From: Sphingopyxis sp.
GTDB taxonomy: Bacteria; Pseudomonadota; Alphaproteobacteria; Sphingomonadales; Sphingomonadaceae
Reading direction: 5' to 3'
Assembly (NCBI GenBank): GCA_013911715.1
Contig: JACEST010000070.1
Location: forward strand, 1 to 10,420
DNA: 10,420 nt
Position 1 is the stretch's first letter. Each line of letters starts with the position of its first letter. Under the pieces are notes generated by a model. The model saw only the letters and a program-made list of their open reading frames with translations, was not told the DNA's origin and searched no databases. Of this stretch, positions 5,184 through 10,420 are shown piece after piece. The position numbers were made by a program, and so were the translations under genes.

Positions 5184-6608
5184 ATGACGCTGCGATTTGG
5201 ATTGTCGGCTGCGCTGCTGGGATGCTGCACCATGGCAGCCGCATCGGCGCAAAGCCAACCGGACAGCGCGCAAGGCGAATTGTCGGTCACCATCTACAAT
5301 GGCGGCGTGTCGCTGGTGCAGGACATCCGCCAGCTCAATATCCCCGCCGGGCGCAGCCGCCAGGAATTTCCCGATGTGTCGGCGCAAATCCAGCCCGCGA
5401 CGGTGTCGTTCGGCGCGGCAGGAACGGGGATTGTCGAGCAGAATTTCGATTATGACCTGCTGTCGCCCGATGCACTGATGACCAAGGCGGTGGGCGAGAC
5501 AGTGACGCTGATCCGCACCAATCCCGCGACGGGAGCGGAGGCGCGCGAGCGTGCCAAGGTGCTGGCGGTCAATGGCGGCGTGGTGCTGCAAATCGGTGAT
5601 CGGATCGAGGTGCTGCGCGACGATGGGTTGCCCGTGCGGGTGATTTATGACAAGATTCCGCCAAATTTGCGCGCCAAACCGACGCTGTCGATCACGTTGG
5701 AAAGCCGCAGCGGCGGCGTGCGTCCGGCGACCCTGTCCTATCTGACCGGCGGGCTCGGCTGGATCGCCGACTATGTCGCGCTGTATAATGAAAAAGACGG
5801 GTTGATCGACGTGCAGGGGTGGGTCACGCTGACCAACAGCACCGGCACGACGTTTGATCAGGCGAGGACTTTGTTGGTGGCAGGGTCGCCGAGCGGCGTG
5901 GGCAATATCGGCGAGCGGCAGGGCAGCAGCCGCTTTTCTTCGCGCGGCGCGCGCCCGACGTTGCGCCGCGCCGGGACCGAAACCGCGCAGCGCGAGCAGC
6001 TCGGCGATTATTATATCTACCCGCTCGCCGAGCGCACGACGATCGCCAATGCGCAGCAGAAGCAGGTGAGTTTTCTGGACGTGCAGCGTGTGCCCGCGAA
6101 GAAGGGATATGAGTTTTCGGTCGGCTGGCTCCAATCGATGAGCGAGCCCGTCAGCGCGGCGAGCGTGATCAAATTCAGCTCGAGCGCCAAGGGTGGGCTT
6201 GGCGATGCGCTGCCCGCCGGGACCGTGCGCTTTTACCAGCGCGACGCGCGCGGCGACCCGCAATTTATCGGGGAGAGCCGGATCGGGCATACGCCGATGG
6301 GCAGCGAGCTGGGGCTGACGACAGGCGAGGCGTTCGACGTCAAGGTGCAGGCAGTGGTCGAGAAGCGCGAGCGGCTGTCGCCGACCCGCTGGCGCACGGC
6401 GATGAAATATACAGTCACCAATGCCAAGGATGGGCCGGTGACCGTCGACGTGACGCAAGACGGGCTCGACTGGTGGTGGACCGACACGCGCATCATCAGC
6501 GAAAGCCAGCCCAGCCAGCGGCGCGACAGCAATGGCACGCGCTGGGCGGTGGCGGTGCCCGGCAATGGTGAGACGTTGGTGACCGCCGTCTTTGAAACGC
6601 GCTATTGA
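5184..6608 (+). CDS. Exported DUF4139 domain-containing protein, copy 1
   Basis: 474 residues with a Sec signal peptide (MTLRFGLSAALLGCC..., likely cut near ASA-QSQ at 22-23), so periplasmic or surface-exposed. The N-terminal strand SVTIYNGGVSLVQD (34-47) matches the start of the DUF4139/DUF4140 (MuiA-like) architecture. NFDYDLLSP (87-95) and VGETVTLIR (103-111) follow, then YDKIPPNL (155-162), the sandwich segment YLTGGLGWIADY (186-197) and GWVTLTNSTG (212-221), and LGDYYIYPLAERT (273-285) with QQKQVSFL (291-298). The coiled coil often found between DUF4140 and DUF4139 is absent. A basic linker, SSRFSSRGARPTLRRAG (248-264), sits in the variable part of the domain. ATG 5184 has GGGGAGG (5172-5178) five nt upstream; the longer reading from 5136 buries the signal peptide. 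The family has no settled biochemical role. Its TGA abuts the start region of copy 2. Confidence 0.88.
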   Translation: MTLRFGLSAALLGCCTMAAASAQSQPDSAQGELSVTIYNGGVSLVQDIRQLNIPAGRSRQEFPDVSAQIQPATVSFGAAGTGIVEQNFDYDLLSPDALMTKAVGETVTLIRTNPATGAEARERAKVLAVNGGVVLQIGDRIEVLRDDGLPVRVIYDKIPPNLRAKPTLSITLESRSGGVRPATLSYLTGGLGWIADYVALYNEKDGLIDVQGWVTLTNSTGTTFDQARTLLVAGSPSGVGNIGERQGSSRFSSRGARPTLRRAGTETAQREQLGDYYIYPLAERTTIANAQQKQVSFLDVQRVPAKKGYEFSVGWLQSMSEPVSAASVIKFSSSAKGGLGDALPAGTVRFYQRDARGDPQFIGESRIGHTPMGSELGLTTGEAFDVKVQAVVEKRERLSPTRWRTAMKYTVTNAKDGPVTVDVTQDGLDWWWTDTRIISESQPSQRRDSNGTRWAVAVPGNGETLVTAVFETRY

Positions 6609-6622
6609 TCGGGGCGCTGGCG

Positions 6623-8167
6623 ATGCGCCGCCTGATCCTGGCAGTGTGGGCCGCGCTGATGCCGCTGGCGCTTGCGGCGCAGACGGTAGTGAGCTCGGCT
6701 GCGCCCGACAAAGTGTCGGTCAGCGTCTATCGTGACCCCGAGCGCGACCGGGGCAGTCTGGACCTTGAAAATCTCAGCGGCTTTGCGCTGATCAGCGAGA
6801 CGCGCACGATCGATCTGCCCGCGGGCGAGGCCGATGTTCGGTTCGAGGGCGTCGCCGACGGGATGATTGCGGTGAGCGCGATTGTTACCGGCCTGCCCGG
6901 CGGGACAGTCGAAAAGAACCGCGATGCCGCGCTGCTTTCGCCTGCCAGTCTGGTTGATGGGACTTTGGGCAACCGGGTGGTGCTGCGCCGCACCAGCCGC
7001 TCCACCGGCGCGGTAGTAGAAGAAAGAGCGATTGTCCGGTCGAGTGCGGCGGGCGCGGTGGTCTTCGAAACGGCGGCGGGGCTGGAGACGCTGCGCTGCA
7101 CCGGCTTGGCCGAAACATTGGTGTATAATGGTGTGCCCACAGGCCTTGGCGCGCGCCCGACCTTTTCGGTCCGCACGCGCAGCCCGGCGGCGACGCGCGC
7201 GACGGTGCGGCTGACTTACCTGGCCACCGGTTTTGATTGGGCGGCGCAATATGTTGCCGAGCTGAGCGATGATGGGAACAGCGCCGACTTGCTGGTGTGG
7301 CTGACGGTCGCAAACAGCAATGCTTCAAGCTTCGTTGACGCTTCGCTTTATGCGCTGGCGGGCAGTGTCAATGTTGACAGCGATTATCAGGATTTGGGGC
7401 CGCAGCCAGCGGCACCGCCGCTGCAACTATCTTGTTTTGCGCTCGATAGCGGACGCATGGGCGGCGGCGCATTGGTCGGCGCTCCGCCGCTGATGATGTC
7501 TCCGGCCGCAAGCAATGAAATTGTTGTGACGGGCAGGCGCCTCGAGGCCAAGATGTATGATTCGGCGGCCGTGGTGGCAGTGGTTGCTGAGCAGGAGAAT
7601 CTGGGCGACCTGAAGCTCTATCGGGTGCCGGTGCCGGTGACCGTGGCGGCGAATGCGCAAAAGCAGGTTGCGCTGCTGGTGAAACAGGATGTGCCAGTCA
7701 AGCGGCTGTATCAGGCAACCATTTATCCGGGGGGCAATGACGATTTGGGGCTGAGCCATTTGCTGCGGATTGACAATCGCAAAGGCAAGGGGCTGGCCGA
7801 ACCGCTGCCATCGGGGGCGGTCGCTATGTTTGAAACGGCGGCGGGCGAGCGGCGCTATACCGGGGCGAGCGCGCTGCGTGACCATGCGGTCGGCGAGGAG
7901 GTCGATCTGTTGGTGGGCGAGTCCGCGCAGGTCCGCCTCAAAGAAAAGCGGGTTGGCGAGATCGAGAATGGCACGCGCGCGTTTCAGGTCGAGCTGACGA
8001 ACGCCAATGCCTGGCCGGTCGATGTCGAGGTGCGGTTTGCGGTTCATCCCGATGACAAGCCCGACCGCGCGTTGAACCGGCTGCCACGCAAGGATGGCTA
8101 TTCGCTGTGGAAGGTGCGTGTTCCTGCCAACGGGTCGCGGACGTTCGATTATCGGGCAGCGGAATAG
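6623..8167 (+). CDS. Exported DUF4139 domain-containing protein, copy 2, with TonB-box-like linker
   Basis: 514 residues with a signal peptide (MRRLILAVWAALMPLALAAQ, cut near residue 19-20). It aligns by eye with copy 1: VEKNRDAALLSP (97-108), LGNRVVLRR (115-123), YNGVPTGL (168-175), YLATGFDWAAQY (199-210), WLTVANSNAS (226-235), LGDLKLYRVPVPVT (327-340) and NAQKQVALL (344-352). Identity is modest, so the tandem is an old duplication or paired recruitment. Differences are an insertion DPERDRGSLDLEN (38-50) near the N-terminus and a longer linker containing SNEIVVTGRR (297-306). That string looks like the TonB box/plug start of sphingomonad TonB-dependent receptors, yet no plug or barrel follows. 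ATG 6623 lies 15 nt after the stop of copy 1, with a weak GGGGCG (6611-6616); a TTG at 6605 overlaps the upstream stop. The 3' end overlaps the convergent serine hydrolase gene by 19 bp. Function unknown. Confidence 0.86.
   Translation: MRRLILAVWAALMPLALAAQTVVSSAAPDKVSVSVYRDPERDRGSLDLENLSGFALISETRTIDLPAGEADVRFEGVADGMIAVSAIVTGLPGGTVEKNRDAALLSPASLVDGTLGNRVVLRRTSRSTGAVVEERAIVRSSAAGAVVFETAAGLETLRCTGLAETLVYNGVPTGLGARPTFSVRTRSPAATRATVRLTYLATGFDWAAQYVAELSDDGNSADLLVWLTVANSNASSFVDASLYALAGSVNVDSDYQDLGPQPAAPPLQLSCFALDSGRMGGGALVGAPPLMMSPAASNEIVVTGRRLEAKMYDSAAVVAVVAEQENLGDLKLYRVPVPVTVAANAQKQVALLVKQDVPVKRLYQATIYPGGNDDLGLSHLLRIDNRKGKGLAEPLPSGAVAMFETAAGERRYTGASALRDHAVGEEVDLLVGESAQVRLKEKRVGEIENGTRAFQVELTNANAWPVDVEVRFAVHPDDKPDRALNRLPRKDGYSLWKVRVPANGSRTFDYRAAE
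7517..7540 (+). other. TonB-box-like motif EIVVTGRR inside DUF4139 copy 2
   Basis: Residues 299-306 of the second DUF4139 protein read EIVVTGRR, preceded by a Pro/Ala/Met-rich flexible stretch and followed by RLEAKMYD. The same kind of string opens the mature N-terminus of many sphingomonad TonB-dependent receptors. Here it lies mid-protein in the variable linker of the domain. Confidence 0.6.
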
Positions 8168-9411
8168 GACGCTGCGCCGCCAGGCAACGGCACATCACCA
8201 AGATCGAGCCAGCGGCTGTCCGGGACGCGGTGGTAGCTGTCGAGCGCGGCGAAAGGGATGCGAAAGGGCACGCCCCAATTGCTGTTCCACATGGCGACGA
8301 CGCCGGTGCGGGTGGCAGGATCAAAGATCATCGTCGCGCGGTAGCCGGTGACCGCGCCGGAATGGCCCGCGAGCGTGCGCCCCTGATAGGTGAAGCTGCG
8401 CCAGCCGAGGCCGTAGTGGGCGTCCGACAAGGCCTGGCGAAGCTTGCCGCTGTAGGGCCGCGCCGTGACGACGCGCGGTTGAAGCGCAGACCGTAGCGCC
8501 GGCGCGGGGATGACATCGGGGCGCAGACCCATTGCCGCCTGCATCCAGGTCGCGAAATCAATGATATTGCTGTCGACGCCCGCGGCAGCGGGGACGCGCC
8601 AATAGGTCTCACGCGCCTCGAGCACGGCGCTGCCATTGTGCGGGCGCGCCCAGCTGCGCGCGCTGGTCAGCCCGGCTTTGCCGAAACTGGCGCTGGTCAT
8701 GCCGAGCGGGCGAAAGAAGTGCGCCGCCATGGCTTCGTCAAAGCGTGCGTCTGCGGCCTCGGCCAATATCTCGGCTGCGGCGTCGAAGGCGATATTCTGA
8801 TAGGTGTAGCAGGTGCCGGGCAGGCATTGCAGCGGGGCGGCGGCAAGGCCGGCGCGCAGCAGTGCCGGGTCGTTCCCATCCTCTAGCTTTTCGTCGTAGG
8901 CGTGCGACGTAAGCCCGCTTTGCTGCGCGAGCAACTGCGCCAGCGTGAGCCGCGCCTCCGCACCGTCGGGTAGACGGAGCGAGGTGCGCCAGTTGGTGAC
9001 GGGGTGTGAGAGGTCGAGCGCGCCATTGGCCGCGAGCTGTACCGCCAGCATACCGGTCGCTGTCTTGCTGACCGATGCCCAGCGGAACTGTGTTTCAGGT
9101 GTCACCGGCGCGCCGGTCGCGCGGTCGGTGGTGCCATAGGTGCCGACAAAGCTGAGCTTGCCGTCTTCCACCACCGCGACCGCGAGCCCCGCCATTTCGG
9201 GTCGCTGGACGAGGGCGCGCAAATCGCGGTCGAGCGTGCGATAATCGATGCGCCCGCGCCATTCGGCGGGCGTGTCGGGCACGTCATAGGGGGCGGGGTC
9301 GGCCAGCGCGACCTGGGCCATCGGTGCGCGGTCGGCGAGCAACTGCCAAGCCGCAAACCCTGCGGCACCCGTCAGGGTGACCGCCAAGAAAATGGGAATC
9401 CTGCGCCGCAT
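8149..9411 (-). CDS. Membrane-anchored serine hydrolase, beta-lactamase (class C/esterase) fold
   Basis: 420 residues. An N-terminal RRR and hydrophobic helix (5-25) anchor it or act as an uncleaved signal, with the enzyme domain in the periplasm. Motifs: Ser113-V-S-Lys116 (nucleophile and general base), Tyr204-Q-Asn206 (YxN, class C type), and His350-S-G352 where beta-lactamases have KTG. The His variant is common in esterases, D-aminopeptidases and other non-lactamase members, so ester or peptide hydrolysis is more likely than antibiotic resistance. Cys196 and Cys201 flank PGT just before YxN and could form a disulfide in the oxidising periplasm. The gene starts 9 nt after the scoB stop on the same strand and is probably in one transcript with scoAB, perhaps supplying or clearing a short acyl ester; that link is inference. 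Its last six codons plus stop overlap the 3' end of DUF4139 copy 2. Confidence 0.88.
   Translation of the reverse strand: MRRRIPIFLAVTLTGAAGFAAWQLLADRAPMAQVALADPAPYDVPDTPAEWRGRIDYRTLDRDLRALVQRPEMAGLAVAVVEDGKLSFVGTYGTTDRATGAPVTPETQFRWASVSKTATGMLAVQLAANGALDLSHPVTNWRTSLRLPDGAEARLTLAQLLAQQSGLTSHAYDEKLEDGNDPALLRAGLAAAPLQCLPGTCYTYQNIAFDAAAEILAEAADARFDEAMAAHFFRPLGMTSASFGKAGLTSARSWARPHNGSAVLEARETYWRVPAAAGVDSNIIDFATWMQAAMGLRPDVIPAPALRSALQPRVVTARPYSGKLRQALSDAHYGLGWRSFTYQGRTLAGHSGAVTGYRATMIFDPATRTGVVAMWNSNWGVPFRIPFAALDSYHRVPDSRWLDLGDVPLPGGAASYSAAR
8156..8175. terminator. Hairpin at the convergent DUF4139 / serine hydrolase junction
   Basis: Arms GCAGCG (8156-8161) and CGCTGC (8170-8175) enclose an 8-nt loop that holds the TAG stop of DUF4139 copy 2. 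It sits at the point where two convergent genes overlap, where a two-way terminator would be useful, but no T-run follows on either strand. Weak candidate. Confidence 0.3.
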
Positions 9412-9420
9412 CAGACCCGC

Positions 9421-10065
9421 TTAAAGCGTTACTGCATAATGTGCGGTGGTTTTCGCCGCGACCTCTTCGGCTGTTACGCCGGGTGCCAGTTCAATCAGCT
9501 TGAACGGGCTCGCGTGATCCTCACGTTTGAAAACTGCGAGGTCGGTGATGATCATATCGACGACATTGCGCCCGGTGAGCGGCAGGGTGCAGGCGGGGAT
9601 GAATTTGGGGTCGCCGTTTTTCGAGACATGTTCCATAACAACAATGATCTTTTTGACCCCGGCGACCAAATCCATCGCGCCGCCCATGCCCTTGATCATC
9701 TTCCCCGGAATCATCCAGTTGGCGATGTCGCCATTTTCGGCGACCTCCATCGCGCCCAGCACGGTCAGGTCGATATGCCCGCCGCGGATCATCGCGAAAC
9801 TGTCGCTGCTTGAGAAATAGGAGGAGGAATCGAGTTCGGAAATCGTCTGCTTGCCGGCGTTGATGAGATCGGGATCAACCTCATCCTCATAAGGGAACGG
9901 CCCGATGCCGAGCATGCCGTTTTCGGATTGCAGCGTCACTTCCATCCCCACCGGAATATGGTTGGCGACCAAGGTCGGAATGCCGATGCCGAGGTTCACA
10001 TAATAGCCGTCCTGCAACTCCTGCGCGGCACGCGCGGCCATCTCGTCGCGGGTCCAGGCCATCAT
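9421..10065 (-). CDS. scoB: Succinyl-CoA:3-ketoacid CoA-transferase subunit B
   Basis: 214 residues, the normal length for the B subunit. With subunit A it transfers CoA from succinyl-CoA to acetoacetate, giving acetoacetyl-CoA and succinate, the entry step for ketone bodies and for acetoacetate from polyhydroxybutyrate breakdown; it acts in the cytosol as an A2B2-type complex. The catalytic glutamate is Glu48 in QSENGMLGIGP (46-56). Further landmarks are NLGIGIPTLVA (24-34), the TVLGAMEV string with NWMIPGK (116-122), and KGMGGAMDLV (124-133). The gene overlaps the scoA stop as ATGA if started at 10065. The adjacent ATG at 10062 is equally possible and is better spaced (7 nt against 4) from GGGAGA at 10070-10075 on the plus-strand coordinates. 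An atoA-type butyrate/acetoacetate transferase is the main alternative; the sequence reads more like scoB. Confidence 0.93.
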   Translation of the reverse strand: MMAWTRDEMAARAAQELQDGYYVNLGIGIPTLVANHIPVGMEVTLQSENGMLGIGPFPYEDEVDPDLINAGKQTISELDSSSYFSSSDSFAMIRGGHIDLTVLGAMEVAENGDIANWMIPGKMIKGMGGAMDLVAGVKKIIVVMEHVSKNGDPKFIPACTLPLTGRNVVDMIITDLAVFKREDHASPFKLIELAPGVTAEEVAAKTTAHYAVTL

Positions 10066-10420
10066 GCGTTCTCCCGCGTCCGCACGGTGCGGAACTCAAT
10101 CTTCTTGTCATAGGGCGCGCCGACAATCATGCGCTTCACATAAATGCCGGGCAGATGGATGGCGTCGGGATCGAGGCTGCCGACGGGGACGATGTCCTCG
10201 ACCTCGGCGACGCAGATTTTCGCCGCGGTGGCCATCGGCTGGTTGAAATTGCGCGCGGTTTTGCGGAAGATGAGATTTCCGCTTTCGTCGGCTTTCCACC
10301 CCTTGATGATCGCAAGGTCGGCGAAGATGCCGCGTTCGAGGATATAATCCTGACCGTCGAACTGCTTGACCTCTTTGCCCTCGGCGACCTGGGTGCCGAC
10401 GCCGGTTTTGGTGTAGAAAC
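10062..10420 (-). CDS. scoA: Succinyl-CoA:3-ketoacid CoA-transferase subunit A, C-terminal part
   Basis: 118 residues of the C-terminal half; the gene continues beyond the right edge, and the first two bases at the edge belong to a split codon. The reading opens FYTKTGVGTQVAEGKE, followed by YILERGI, DLAIIKGWKAD, GNLIFRKTARNFN and AEVEDIVPVGSLDPD, and ends with HLPGIYVKRMIVG. This is the standard ScoA C-terminal order. It pairs with ScoB in the acetoacetate CoA-transferase. Its TGA (10062-10064) overlaps the scoB ATG, showing translational coupling and supporting equal subunit output. Nothing in the visible part is missing or unusual. Confidence 0.93.
   Translation of the reverse strand, partial: FYTKTGVGTQVAEGKEVKQFDGQDYILERGIFADLAIIKGWKADESGNLIFRKTARNFNQPMATAAKICVAEVEDIVPVGSLDPDAIHLPGIYVKRMIVGAPYDKKIEFRTVRTRENA

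Noticed and set aside
5179..5187. Two-codon ORF ATG-TTA-TGA overlapping the DUF4139 copy 1 start
   Set aside because: Its ATG directly abuts the Shine-Dalgarno sequence with no spacing, so initiation there is unlikely; a coincidence of GGATG next to the true start.
5106..6458. Minus-strand open reading of 450 residues opposite DUF4139 copy 1
   Set aside because: Composition is Arg/His/Ala-heavy and structureless, with no start signal, while the plus-strand protein has a signal peptide, a ribosome binding site and conserved blocks shared with copy 2.
1..10420. Defence system, mobile element or CRISPR array
   Set aside because: No transposase, integrase, nuclease, toxin-antitoxin pair, spaced direct repeats or target-site duplications are visible; base composition and codon use look even across the window.

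Overview
The window looks like a chromosomal stretch from an alphaproteobacterium, most likely a sphingomonad (Sphingopyxis/Sphingomonas type). The evidence is high GC with G/C-ending codons, tightly packed genes, several GTG/TTG start candidates, lipoprotein boxes, a TonB-box-like EIVVTGRR string of the kind common in sphingomonad receptors, and the protein families present. This taxonomic call is inference; there is no rRNA or marker gene here. I see no tRNA, rRNA, CRISPR array, insertion sequence or phage gene, and no gene-free stretch above 100 bp.

Layout, left to right. (1) 2-253, plus strand: C-terminal end of a beta-propeller phytase-like protein, cut by the window edge. (2) 310-2219, plus strand: low-specificity threonine aldolase (ltaE) overlapping by GTGA with an EamA/DMT-family transporter. 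Two small hairpins with competing pairings lie just ahead of ltaE. (3) 2314-3773, plus strand: a membrane-anchored class A beta-lactamase-type lipoprotein followed 8 nt later by a small uncharacterised lipoprotein. (4) 3770-4477, minus strand: a glutathione S-transferase, overlapping the small lipoprotein tail-to-tail by 4 nt. (5) 4530-5105, plus strand, divergent from the GST: an exported Sel1/TPR-like protein. (6) 5184-8167, plus strand: two adjacent, divergent, exported DUF4139-family proteins. The second carries the TonB-box-like motif in the variable linker of the domain. (7) 8149-10420, minus strand: an operon read right to left, scoA (partial), scoB and a membrane-anchored serine hydrolase of the beta-lactamase/class C fold. 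Its last codons overlap the end of the second DUF4139 gene by 19 bp.

How the genes work together. The scoAB pair encodes succinyl-CoA:3-ketoacid CoA-transferase (acetoacetate/ketone-body use), and the serine hydrolase is probably co-transcribed with it. The beta-lactamase and small lipoprotein form a probable two-gene cell-envelope unit. The DUF4139 tandem and the Sel1-like protein are exported proteins of unknown role. Most of the window is ordinary accessory and housekeeping content. The least explained parts are the DUF4139 pair with its TonB-box-like linker, the beta-lactamase with Gln where the usual omega-loop Asn sits, and the structured ltaE leader.
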